Origin: Capitella teleta
Taxonomy: Eukaryota; Annelida; Polychaeta; Capitellidae
Reading direction: 5' to 3'
DNA: 64,000 nt
Assembly (NCBI GenBank): GCA_000328365.1
Contig: KB309561.1
Location: forward strand, 62,001 to 126,000
The position numbers were made by a program, and so were the translations under genes. Numbering within the stretch: the first letter of the stretch is position 1; every line of letters begins with the position of its first letter. The notes under the pieces were generated by a model, which was not told the origin of the DNA, ran no database searches, and saw only the letters and a program-made list of their open reading frames with translations. Shown here in pieces: positions 14,201 through 26,020 of this stretch.

Positions 14201-17200
14201 TTCCATTTCACAGCCACCACAAGAACCTTTAAGTTGGCAAGGAGCCAAAAAGGCCACCTCCTACGGATTCGCCTGTCCACAATATGTGTTTCATGCGGAC
14301 ACAACGATTGAAAACCAGAGCGAAGATTGCCTCTTCCTCGATATCTACTCTCCCTTTGAAGTAAGCAATTCTACGTCAGAATATGCATCCACATACCATA
14401 TATAAGATATGATACGCAATATACATTCACAAAGAATAGATTTTGCGCAAAGATGAGTTAATGGCAAACATAAAACAAACTACGAACACGTTTTTGAATA
14501 ACCATTACACGCGTTTCATCCAAACAATGAACATGATAGGAGTACCGGTTTATTCTGGACATATAGCCTGACACCTTGGTGCAGATATTAAAAAATTAGT
14601 ACTAGTCATGAAAAAAAAAATTACATAAAAGCATATTATAAGCATGTATACCTGGGAATTATCCCAGGTATATAATAACCAAGCAGTAAACAGCGTAAGT
14701 GTTAATAGAACAAAATAGTATGTGAAAGTAAGGCATGCAGGGGGACCGACATGGAATGACCTATGTCCAAATTGAATCACAATCGACCTTTGCAGCAATA
14801 ACCTTATATTGACCTTTCGTAGAATGCACATCCTCACAAGGAGTATCCTGTACTCATCTTCTTGCACGGAGGATCTTACGAGGTTGGATCTGGTCGCCTG
14901 TATGAGGGCAGCGTCCTTGTGCAACACGGAGTTGTCGTGGTGTCCGTCAGCTATCGCTTGGGGGCCTTGGGTGAGTTCAACGTTGTCATTAATTTTAGTA
15001 ATCAGCGCATTCTGCTTTGGGGAAGGGCGGAGGGGGGGGTGTATTTCGGGAAAGGATCTTTGTCTTATTAACTTTCAGAGGTTTTATTTCATCTTTGCAG
15101 GCTTCATGACCTCAGGTGATTCGCACATAACCGGAAATAATGGACTATTGGATCAGATCGAGGCTATGAAGTGGGTCAAGGCCAATATCCGGGCATTCCG
15201 TGGTGACCCAAATCACGTGACCATCGTAGGTCATAGCGTCGGAGCTGCCAGCGTGGGTCTCATGTTGATAATTCCCCAAACCGAAGGTTTGTTTTCTTCC
15301 CATTGCAACGAGCAGAACATGCAACGACGCATGGCAAACTCAAGTGCATATGTGATCATTAAGTGGAAAGATAGACCTGATTAATTGGCCTTGGTTTTCT
15401 TTGAATAAGAAATGTGAAACACTCATTGTTAATTACCATTATGTGCATCATCTTTGATCAAGAAATGTGAAACACTCATTGTTAATTATCATTATGTGCA
15501 TCATCTTTGATTAAGAAATGTGAAACACTCATTGTTAATTACCATTATGTGCATCATCTTTGATTAAGAAATGTGAAACACTCATTATCATTGTGTGCAT
15601 CATCTCCAAAGAGATGCAACAGTGTGCAAGAACAACAGTAAACAAACAATGAATATATAAATATCAATGATATAACAGATTTGCTCGGACATTTTGTTCA
15701 GAGATTCAAACTGAAGAAAAAAATGCCGCGAATTTAATTAGCAATTCAGTATTTTATCTCTTATTACTATTTTTCAATGTCATTGTTATTTTTGGAGGCT
15801 GAAATTTGTTTGAGAGAAACTGCATTTCTACGCGTGGTCACTGGCAAATGATCGATACTACCGAAGAATCTTTATCCTAGATACCTCAAATACTTGGATT
15901 ATGTATTGGCCTCTCGTAACATTCATCATCAAGACCTTTATTGAGTAGTCACATGCACTCGGTTTTCTTGTGAAATTGCAATCTTCATAAAAGGATGTTG
16001 TCCTGTATATTTTCTCAGGCCAAACTCCGACTTCCTACATAGGGCTACAATGCATGAGCACATTCTATGTTAGGCTCAGAACTTTAGATCAACTATCGCA
16101 CTAACAAATAGAACTGAATGTGGCAACTTGATTTTAAACACAAAACAAGTACACGTTAATCATTAACTAGTATCACATTGGGAATAATGCTGTGTTATAA
16201 CAGGCCTCTTCCATCGTGTGATCGCCATGAGCGGCTCAGCCACCGCGCTATACAGCGATGGCTATCCCCCAAACTTAGACCACCATGAGTACGTCCGGCA
16301 AGTATCCGATCTGTTTGGATGTCCAAAACATAAGGACTTCGAAAAGGTCGTGGAATGTCTCAGGAAGGTTCCAGCTCAGCATTTCATTACGCAACGGGAA
16401 TTCGTGAGTTATGGCGCAATTGAAATTATTTTAAAATTGCTTACGTCATGTACATGTGTAGTTCCCTCGATACGATCCAATTGATCCGGAGTTTCGGCCG
16501 TTCATCGACGGGATCTACATCACGGATCGACCGAGAAACCTGTTCGTGGAAGGCAAGTTCCACCGGGTTCCTGTCATCACTGGGACCGTCACAGATGAGT
16601 TTGGTGAGTTATAATTATACAACATTGTCATTATTGCATCGTTCTGGGTGAGTTTAGGCTAGTTCGAAAGCATTCCACGTCACTTGTGCAAGCCTTGACA
16701 TAGAAAAATCCCAGGAGACTGAAGAATTGATCTGCCAGAAATGTCAAGACGATCGAGTTGTTTTTTTCATGCCACGGTGTGAAACAGTTATTGGGTATTA
16801 TGATTTATCAGTAAAATATGATATTCGATAAGAGATATATAGTTCATAATTATATGGTTTTTGTGTGTGTCCGTTGAGATCTCTTAGCAATCCTTTAATA
16901 ATTATGTATAATCCCATTATTACTCCCCATTTAGACTACATGGACCAGAGAACACAAACACAAATTGACCAAACAGAAGCCAAACACAACTACTTACTCG
17001 ACTGCCTTAGAACACCACATCATAACAGCATGAAACTCCCTCCTTGCAGACACCATCAACTTTCCTACCATTAACATATTCAAATCTCGCTTTAACAAAA
17101 CTTACAAACACCACCCCCTAAAATTCAACCACACCAACATCTAAAACTCACACTTCATCTAACTAATCCAATAACATAACAACAACTAACCAAGGGTCAA

Positions 17201-19640
17201 AAAGAGCTTTGCTCACTATTTAAACCCATCAAGTCAAGTCAAGTCAAGTCAAATCAAGAGTAATTGATAAGGAAATATTGAAGCTTTAATTATTTACAGA
17301 GTTTAACTCAAGTTTAGTTACTTTAGTTCAGTGCATGTATGCTGAGTGCTCTTCAATCTTCATAATCATGATCATTATAATTATGATCAGACAAACGGCC
17401 AATTAATTAGCTCATGTGAATCATGTCCGGAACTGAGTCAGATTCATCACTCACCCACTCAATTTTGTCAACCATGTCTAGCACGTGACTAGAGTCGGAT
17501 AGACCAATGTCCTCTCCCGGAGTAGATTATGTCAGGGAAGCCATGCCTAATTCACGGACCGAATTCAGAAGTACAAGGACTGAAACCAAAACTGTTGTGA
17601 TGCGACACACTTCTGCCTGCTGTGCGTGCCCATATGGTAACACACACCAAGCAGCGTGCACGAAACAAACGAATTTTAGGAAGTCCAAGGAATGACTAGT
17701 ACTAGTTCCCACAGCAAACTCGTTCAATGTTCTAACAAAACTCCTCGTATGCCCCCTCGGCACGTTTATTTATTATTTCACCCTGTACCCTTGTACCCTG
17801 CGTGGATTGCCCCTGCCATTGTGAAAATGCAGATGGGTGTAAGTCCACTTGTTGACCAATGTGCAATTGAGCATGACGCGTCATGGATCTGCATAGTGTC
17901 AAAATCTTCCAACAGGATGAACAAACTGCCAGTCGGTCTTATTGAAATTGTGCACAATATCTCCATGAATGTCTTATTGTGGATTTGCAGGGAATTACTT
18001 CAACGGCGGTGCGCGCCATGCCCTTCCCTTTGATGCGGCGCTGGACAAACATTTGCTGAGATTTGTGGGCAGCGAGCAACTGGCCTGGGCCGCCCGTCAT
18101 TTCTACACCGACTGGCAGCAGCCATATCCTGTCTATGACAGGGGAGACGTGAGTTCTAATCACTGATCCACGGTGCGTGCCACCTCATTTGCATAAGCCT
18201 CGGCGGATATGTGAGGTCAAGCTGATGTGTTATTTCACTTATTTGTGAGGATCACAAACCAAGAAGTGTTGGGGTACACGTTTTATTGCAATTTTGAATT
18301 TCTTGGCCAAACATTTGAAATGTATATTTCAACGTAGATATAAATAAGGCTACGTTGATTAGAACTAAGAAACCAATGCATTTAAATGGCAAATATAACG
18401 TCAAAATCAAAGGATCTGCGACTAATGAACTATCTCCCATTACAGTATATCAACAGTTCCAACTTCAAGGAGATGGAGAGGTTGACTCTTTCAGACCATA
18501 GGCTCCAAAGACCTTGGCCCATAGGAACAAATAATATATATAGATGTCCATGATTGTAATGATCCCAGTCAGAAAGCAATGGAAACCCACAGCTATATAA
18601 GCATACATGACTGCATAATTTTCCCAATCATTGGAAATCTGAGACACGCAATATTGGATACCACTTCCAATATTCATATTACTTGTTTAAGTTAATCGCT
18701 TCCACATTACTCCACCAGGCATACCTTATTCGGACACTTCTTTTCATTCTCAGTTGCTGTCCGATTTACACATGGTCGCTCCAACCACAGACATATCCGA
18801 CCTGATATCCGGATACTCGACGGACGTGTTCCAATACCACATCGATTTAGAACCTAGCTTCCACTCTGTGGAGCTCAACTATCTTTTTGGGGCACCGTTT
18901 AGCGGACACTTCGTGGATGAGATGTCTGAGAATGGCCATGGCAACATATCCCAGTTCACGGAAACCGACAAAGCTTTTAGTCGTCGCATTATGCACATGT
19001 GGACGAACTTCGCTGCAGATGGGTGGGTGCCGATTCCCTTTCGTAGTGAACACTCTATATATGCATGTATCTATGGCTGCTCATAGCTTTTTCCTACGTA
19101 AATGATACTTATTCGCGTAACCATGGAAGATATTATGAAGTTGTGATGATTTGTGAAAAGCAAATTAATATTTGAATACTTAAAAAGAAACAACGAAATC
19201 TGTGTCTCAACTGGGGAGCAAGACGAAATTGATTGATAGCAAGCAAACATCAATGTTCGGTTTATAGACAATACCTCTTCACCCACAGATATCCATCGAT
19301 GGCCAATGAGAATCGCACATCTTCTAAATGGCAGCCTTACCGAGGTCTATGTCGTGATTACGCCTACCTAACCCCCAGTGAAGAGACCACAATGAAGAAA
19401 AGTCTCCGCTCGACGGAAGTCGCTTTCTGGAATCAGATTATTCCAAAACTCAAAGGCGAAAATGGATTTATCGATGGTGGGCAGCCCAAGTGGACTGTCA
19501 GCATGTGGACATTGATAGTCGTGGTCATCGTCTTTCTCGTTTTACTTCTTCTTGTTACAGCTCTTTACGTCAAAACGTCACTTAAACTGAAACGAAGGCG
19601 CGGGGGTTACGGGAGTAAGCCACGCCCTACCAAAGTGTAG
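11235..19640 (+). CDS. Membrane-anchored cholinesterase-family carboxylesterase
   Basis: Ten exons: 11235-11367, 12777-12856, 14214-14360, 14823-14970, 15101-15286, 16204-16403, 16462-16603, 17991-18148, 18754-19022, 19289-19640. They sum to 1,815 nt (604 residues) in one frame. The start ATG lies in GCGCCATGG and opens a signal peptide (hydrophobic core LLLVLVNCVLA). The alpha/beta-hydrolase features are in order: oxyanion-loop HGGSYEVGSG, nucleophile elbow GHSVG with Ser215, acid Glu344 in TDEFG, and His435 in the HSVELNYLFG motif. Disulfide-type cysteines are present in ACPQ..SEDC and FGCP..VVEC. Residues 561-582 form a transmembrane helix followed by a basic cytosolic tail, so it is a type I surface protein. 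The triad is complete, so hydrolysis of an ester is plausible, but the place of the choline-binding Trp of acetylcholinesterase is Asp, so it is probably not an acetylcholinesterase. A neuroligin-like adhesive role is less likely. An AATAAA at 20430 is a possible but distant polyadenylation site. Confidence 0.9.
11629..11671 (+). repeat. (AAAAGTT)n short tandem repeat
   Basis: About six copies of a 7-bp unit in intron 1 of the esterase gene. Confidence 0.85.
12238..12708 (+). repeat. (TTC)n polypyrimidine microsatellite
   Basis: About 470 bp of nearly pure TTC triplets, with scattered TTTTTC and CATATT interruptions, in intron 1 of the esterase gene and ending about 70 bp before exon 2. On the other strand it reads as a long Lys/Glu frame, which is an artefact of the repeat. 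The transcript would carry a very long UUC pyrimidine tract just upstream of the acceptor. Confidence 0.95.
15406..15608 (+). repeat. 52-53 bp tandem repeat, about four copies
   Basis: A unit starting AAGAAATGTGAAACACTCAT is repeated head to tail about four times in intron 5 of the esterase gene. The last copy is shortened internally. Copies differ by only one or two bases, so the array is recent. Confidence 0.9.
16870..17262 (+). mobile_element. LINE 3'-end fragment
   Basis: In intron 7 of the esterase gene. Around 17030-17145 one frame reads NSLLADTINFPTINIFKSRF and a little further to a stop, resembling the C-terminal end of non-LTR reverse transcriptase proteins (WNSLP...P..N.FK..L pattern). 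It is followed by a short 3' UTR and a (TCAAG)n terminal repeat at about 17228-17258, typical of CR1/L2-like LINEs. The piece is 5'-truncated and its frame is decayed. Family assignment beyond LINE is a guess. Confidence 0.6.
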
Positions 19641-22623
19641 CCAATGTTACGCCATGCATTTTGATACAGTTTTCGTTGGATTTAATCTATACAGAGTGGG
19701 CCTAAAATAGTCTATCTACTCCATGTTTAAAACAAAACTCTAAAATTTGACAAAATGTATCAATTTTTCTCCCCCCCAAAAATAATTACATTGTATGGAT
19801 TGACTATGTTATTCTGCGTTCATGTATGCAAAGAAATCAAGTAAAAAGTTTATTTTGAATTAGGGAGGAATATTTAAATGTAAGTGGTGTGTTTGATCGC
19901 AAAGAGATGTTTTTTGTGAGCTGAATCAGATGAGCGCCTGAACAGGCATTAAGGAATGATAGTTCTTGCTTGGTGCTTCAATACAAACTCTCTGGTTTGT
20001 TTTGATTTTAGTAGATAAACAATAGTGCTACTGTCACAACAATAATACTCCAATAGTACGAGAACGTTGCCGTCTTTATGTGTTCACTTGAGCTAATCCA
20101 TGGTCCGGGGCCCTGTTTGGCGCCAAAAGTGAAAATATCACGGAATGTTGAGTGCCCTTTATTAATTGAGATAAATCGGCATACATTGAAATTGGAATTG
20201 AAAGTATAGGAATAGCAGCATGACATGTTAAAACTAATCATACCAAATAGTTCTTTCTCTTGTCTTAGCGTGGTTTTTACACTGCGATCTGTTTTGTAAC
20301 ACTTTCTCAGAAATGCGAGCGCCATTGAAAAACATTGAGATATTTAACATGGAGTAGATTGACTACTTTCGGTCCACTTTGTATAATTTATATGTATGTA
20401 CATGTGCATCTCGCCATCGGGTTCCGGGAAATAAATACCTCAAGGTTGGCAGATTATCGATACCGGTGTTAGGTCGCAGCTATTTAGTACCACTGCCTCA
20501 CTTTAAAAAACACTAATCCACACTCGATATCTAATCGTGTAATATGACAATAATTTGTGTAATAAGCCCTTATTCCAACGAAGGATCTAATTGTGCAGAG
20601 CACTTCTGCGTGAGTAGTATATCATGAGACACTTTCAAATTGGCATTTCCAGTGTTTGTACAACTGTAAATACAACCATAATTATATTGTACGCCTTTCA
20701 TTCGCGATGGGAAGAAATGCAAATTACTAACTGGATATTTCACCCTCCCCCCCACCATCCCCTCCTTTCCACACTTCTCACAAGCTTCCTGGCTCCCTCG
20801 CATATATACTGTGAGGGTTCTTGTCACTACTTTACTTTCTGTTTCGTATCGTATAACAATAAACTATAATGTATATGATTTTTAATTTGTGTTGTGGGAA
20901 TTATATCAAAAATGACACGTGGTTACAGAGAAAGTGTGATCGAAAAGTTTGAAAGCTGAAAACATGGTTTGCTGGATATACAGGTTTTGTAGTATGTATC
21001 AGAAGATACATATATTTGACCCGCGGGCGTTGACCCCGTTCAGAATCAGATGTTTTGCAAAGGTTTGTTTTCGTCACATGAGAAAAGTTTTACTTGTAAA
21101 GGTACAATATCCCCTGATTCGGTGAGCTATTTATTGTGCACCTATAGTTTCAATTCCAATGATCTAATTTGTGATCTGGATCAATGGACAATCACTTGCA
21201 CAGTCTGTCCAGCCCCGTTTCAAGTCACGACACAAACTTTGGCGAGTCGAGAGATACCGCAACCTCCAAAAGAAAATGGCGGCAAATTAACAAGTTGAAA
21301 TCACCTTTGCGGGTATTCTGTATGTTATGTGATCACTTGAGCATATAAATTACAACTGCGCGTTTCTTGTACACGGCTACTTATGTCTACATGTATACAT
21401 GGAGGCCTAGTATATAGTTCATGGTTTGACGTTATGATGAAAAACACTCATTACGTAACTGAAATAAAGAGCTGGAAGAACAAAAGTATCTATGAATACC
21501 TGGGATATTATTATGTGCATATTGCTACGCAAGGAAGATGATTATAACTATTTACATGAGAACTGACGGTTCGTTGATCCATAGTCATTATACAACTGAA
21601 TCAAATTAGAAGACCGTTGGAAATAGATATCTGTCACTTAGGCAGTTCAATGCATAATTTCCCGGATTCTACAAGCGTCAACGGTCGATAAATATAATTA
21701 TGTATTATATTAGGCCCATATCACACATATTTTATGATTATATTCCACAAAAAATAATCCACATCAAAGGAATAAGTTAAGAGCATCGCTCGATATCTCA
21801 TGCCTTTGAGGTCGATTGACATAATTATATGCCGGCCATGATCGTCAACTTTTGAGGCGCAGATCTCTAATTCATAGCGCACTTTCAGAGAATGTATTTC
21901 GTTAGAAATAAATTAGAGGAAAGGACGACTGCGATCGTCTTCTGATATGATGTGTCAAAGATCTTTAACACCTCACCAAACATTGTTCTTAATGTTGAAT
22001 GATCAACAGAATGAAGGTAGCGATGTAACTAAAACTTGACTTCCAAATTCTTTCTTTAACCTCCAAATTCTTTGACCTCCAAATTCTTTGACCTCCAAAT
22101 TCTTTAGTACGAGGCACTCTATCACTACCCAACCCAGGTGGGCGCAGAGTAGAGATAAGAGCTTGCTTCTCTGGCGCAGATTAGCAATGACGCAACAATT
22201 AAGGTTCAATCCAACTTAATAACAATAAGTTTTATTCAAACGCACATGCTTTCCAACAAGAATCAAGGACACAAGAGAAAGTTAGCGTTAGTGGGTCGGT
22301 CTGGATTCGCTTCATAATATTTCCACAAATTCGACCAGCGTCGACGGCAGCAGAGGCAGGTAGACAGATGGCGTCCGATTGTGAATATAATTAGCTTGCT
22401 TCGTTTCAACATGAATCGCCGAGAAAACAGCACATATTATTTGAAAGCTCATTTCACTCAATAATTAGCCGCCTGATCGTAGTATTCATAACATCAGAAA
22501 AACAAAACCTTATTCTCAAATGAAATACTGTTACTCTACCTGAGAGTGGATAGATTCTTTTAAGGCCAATACATCGTATAATAAACATATAAAGACTGGT
22601 AAAGCATAGAACAATCAGATAAA
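19641..22623. other. Intergenic region between esterase and NAGK genes
   Basis: The two genes are convergent, so this stretch holds both 3' ends. I see no further gene. A 16-bp unit (ACCTCCAAATTCTTTG) is repeated about four times at 22040-22105. TTTATT at 22624-22633, just past the right end, gives AATAAA signals on the minus strand for NAGK. Confidence 0.6.
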
Positions 22624-22856
22624 TTTATTTATTAATCAATTACAAAGAATTCACATAACATACACTTATATGGAATGTAACCAGAATTAAGGTACATACA
22701 ATTAGACAAACAAAAATTTACCAGAAGATCATTAAGTAGGTCATACCATAATATAATTTAGCCCAGTTTAATACATTACAGCACCCAAAATATCAACCAA
22801 TCATTGCACATTAATTAATTAATTAATTAATTAAGGCACTCAATCCATTATGCTAA

Positions 22857-25800
22857 TCAACAAAATTTATGATGATAAAACACGGTAACATTTTGACTGT
22901 AATCGACATTCAAGCCGAGGTTGGCTTCCTTAGCGCTGAGATAAGCAGCTCCGTGTCCAGCGTTCTTCTCCAGGAGCAGCAGACTGATCTCTCCAATCTT
23001 CACATCTTTGTCCGAACGCGGTTTCAGACCATCAAGGAAACCTGTTATGCGTAATCTTAGATTAAAAAAATATGGCACTAAGCACTGTTAGAACCTTCTT
23101 GTAGCAAAGCCCAGCTCTTCCACACAGAACCAGTGCAAACGACCTGAAGACCTCCTGGTCTGTCCAACAACATCTGGGGAGAATACAACACAGAAGATCA
23201 ATCAGGGTGTACACACAAAGAATCTAACAAACAGGAAGTCGGCAGAATAAAGGAATATGACAGCTACATATGTACCAACAGAGTGTAAAAATAACCTTAT
23301 CAGCCTTCGGGGCCACAGCCAGGATGTGTCGACCGAGGTAGAAACCAGCCTTCTTGAACGCTTCAATGCAAAGAGGATCTTTCAGCTCAGCAGCCCCTGC
23401 CAATCAAGAATTCCATGGTTGCTATTTCATTTTGACGGTGGACGACACACCTCTGGAAATTTCCTTACACATGCTGGCGAAATGAGACTTGTTCCAATTG
23501 GTATATAAGTGATCCAACATGTCCATCTGCCCAGTCACCTGAAAAAAAAAAGGAAGAAATAAAAGTGAAAATTGGAAGCAATAAAAACCAAATACCTGAA
23601 AGTGATTGCACATCGCAGAATCCACGAATGAAATATCATGAGGACAAAGGTCAAAGTTGTCTTTGGTGTCAAACACTTTCTTCAGACAATAGTGGGTGAT
23701 CCACGTAGCTGAGTAGCAAAAATACAATAAGCAAAAACAAACATATTGGCAACAACTGTTGCTTGAAACCTGGTGAACTCTCATACATATTCAATGTATA
23801 ACAACTGACCCACAAATGCATTAATTAAATATTGCAAATTTCAAATAATGAATTTAACCAAATAAAGATATTTGTCATCGATGAAAGATTCAGTTGAAGA
23901 ACTTAAGTACCATCACCATTAAACACAAAGTAAAAACAAAGCTAATCAAGACATCTTACATAATAAGCAGCCACGCACTCACCCGCGCCTTCATCTCCGA
24001 TCATGTGACCCCATCCACCGCAGCGGAATGTTGCTCCATCAGCGTTGACCAACTCACAATTTGAGCCCGTGCCAGAGATGAGCACGACGCCCCCTAAGAG
24101 CAGCACGTTTGATTTCAGCCATTAACAAAACTAGCTAAACAGCATTTATTAACCAGAGTAAATTTATGCTTAATTCACCTAATTCTACCATCATCATCGC
24201 TATATAAATTTAACACCTGAGCCTTCATCTCCCATTGCATGGCCCCACCCGCCACAACGCAAAGAACATCCTTCATTTGTCAGGAGAAAACAGCTAGAGC
24301 CAGTTCCACTGATGACACAAACTCCGCCTGCAGAAAATGCAGCCCACAGATTGTAAATTAACCCTTCTTGTGCTAATCGCGACTATTGTCGCGATGCGTT
24401 ATGATTCTTCTGACTACAAAGATTCTATTGCGTGCAATCTTTGCTATTTTAGCCTGATGTAGATATTATTTCATGGATGAAACATTAATTACATGTTGTA
24501 ATACGCTGTTTTACTACACATTGCAGATCACCATGGCGTCTGCACATGTCTCTAAAAATTCTTGTAATAATGTTTTATCAAATGAAACATGTAGTTTCTC
24601 TTAGTGATTTAGCTCTGACTATGGGTTCATCAGAAAATTCAGAATCTGTAGATGCATTTTGGTATAAAGAATATTAGTTTATGTTGAGAAATGGCTGAGA
24701 TATGATTTTTTCAATATTGTACATCCTAAATTGCACAAATTCTGAAATTAATGTGGCAGACAGAGGAATACGAGGCCTAAGATATATAAGCGCAAGAAGG
24801 GTTAGGATGACCTTGTAAATGGTTATGAGATTGCATAATTGTAATCTAGGCTTCTCTTTATTTAGGCTGCGTCCATGTAAAACTGAATTGCGTTGCTTTG
24901 ATCACATACCTGAATCACATGCAGTGCCAATGGCACCAATTGTGTCGCACGTAACAAACACGTGGCTGGCATCGTTCGGATGCTCTGCGTTCAATTTAAC
25001 TTTGATGGCCTCTCGTGATTCCTTGTTATCGGCTCCACTTAGAGTTAATCCCTGCAAGATTAACCCAGAATTATTTATCACATGACATAAATCACTGATA
25101 AGAAATTACAATCATGATTTGCAAGCTGAGCCACATTAATTTAACTGAGCAAAACTTCCTTGATTCTTGATAACCATTTGAATGTTGATAACACAATAGA
25201 GACACATGGCTCACCAGGGCAGCCAACGGAGAATCCTGGGGAATTCCTGCTTTGTCCTTGACGTCTGACACCAAACGATGGATGCGTTTGATGCATTCTT
25301 CTAAACCACATTGCTGCAGATATGTAAGGTCAGAGGTCAGAGAAGGGTGACCCAGAGCCCCCCTGACTCACCCACTGATTGGTTCCAAGTGCAATGTCTG
25401 ACTCAACCACAAGAGAGCCGTCCAAGCGAAGCAGGACGATACGAGTGGCAGTGGCCCCTCTGGAAATCACAATTGCAAGACATTCACCATCAGAATTGAA
25501 TCACGAAGGGTTCAAGGAGATGGCCGTGTGGTATGGTTTGCCCCGCACCTTGAGCGCGTCTATCATAAAAGAATTGGTGAATGAGACCCATGGAGTCTCT
25601 CTGTTGTACATGTATGTCAGCTATAGCGCCATGATTATGCCATTTAGCTCCCCAAGCTGTAGCGTAGTGTACTGCAAGAACAGGTCTATGTAAGGTTGAC
25701 TATATTTTTGAGAAATATCATTTATATCACACCGACTCTTCCTACAATCTAAGAATGTTTTTAGCAGCTAAATGTATCTAGAAATCGAAAAATAACCACC

Positions 25801-26020
25801 ACTTGAGCTGTTACACGAGAAAATGAATAGTTATTAATATAAATACGAAGATTGTGGAAGTTTGAACAAACAACTTCTCCACCATTGTTGTTCTCGCGTG
25901 GAAATAGCGCAAGATCACGCGTGATCTTCAAGTCTCGCAAGATATGAAGGCATGTTTTGACAGCTGTCATCGATCTCATTTATGAGTGCCATCTCAAATT
26001 TTATTATTTTTTGCTCACCC
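22857..26020 (-). CDS. NAGK: N-acetylglucosamine kinase with duplicated exon 5
   Basis: The protein phosphorylates GlcNAc at O6 with ATP in the cytosol, for amino-sugar salvage. Exons in transcript order: 25372-25459, 25215-25313, 24910-25051, then 24217-24327 or 23983-24093, 23596-23708, 23451-23538, 23296-23396, 23095-23173, 22857-23041. With one copy of exon 5 they encode 334 residues; human NAGK has 344. Landmarks: [14 protein letters not shown] near the N-terminus, the catalytic-type Asp in [14 protein letters not shown] and [12 protein letters not shown] in exon 5, [19 protein letters not shown], and C-terminal [16 protein letters not shown]. The first exon is uncertain: the only phase-matched donor I find is at 26018, giving VEGG before GAT, but no in-frame ATG precedes it, so the true start is unresolved. 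AATAAA on the minus strand lies about 225 nt past the stop. Identification is firm; the first exon is not. Confidence 0.9.
23983..24093 (-). other. NAGK exon 5, distal copy (GSN type)
   Basis: A 111-bp exon, phase 1 at both ends, encoding [19 protein letters not shown] and on to [12 protein letters not shown]. It is the copy closer to known NAGK proteins, keeping Asn after GTGS. Flanking sites are TTAG and GTGAGT. Confidence 0.85.
24217..24327 (-). other. NAGK exon 5, proximal alternative copy (GSS type)
   Basis: A second 111-bp exon, also phase 1 at both ends and 123 bp upstream in the transcript. It encodes [19 protein letters not shown] and on to [12 protein letters not shown]. The glycine and cysteine framework is kept while the variable positions have diverged, and the residue after GTGS is Ser instead of Asn. 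Splice sites are CTGCAG and GTGTTA (a weaker donor). Mutually exclusive use with the distal copy is inferred from equal length and phase. Confidence 0.8.

Noticed and set aside
15406-15608. CRISPR-like repeat array
   Set aside because: Units are directly adjacent without spacers; it is a simple tandem repeat in a eukaryotic intron.
11235-19640. Acetylcholinesterase
   Set aside because: The choline-binding Trp is absent, the elbow motif differs, and it ends in a transmembrane helix with a cytosolic tail.
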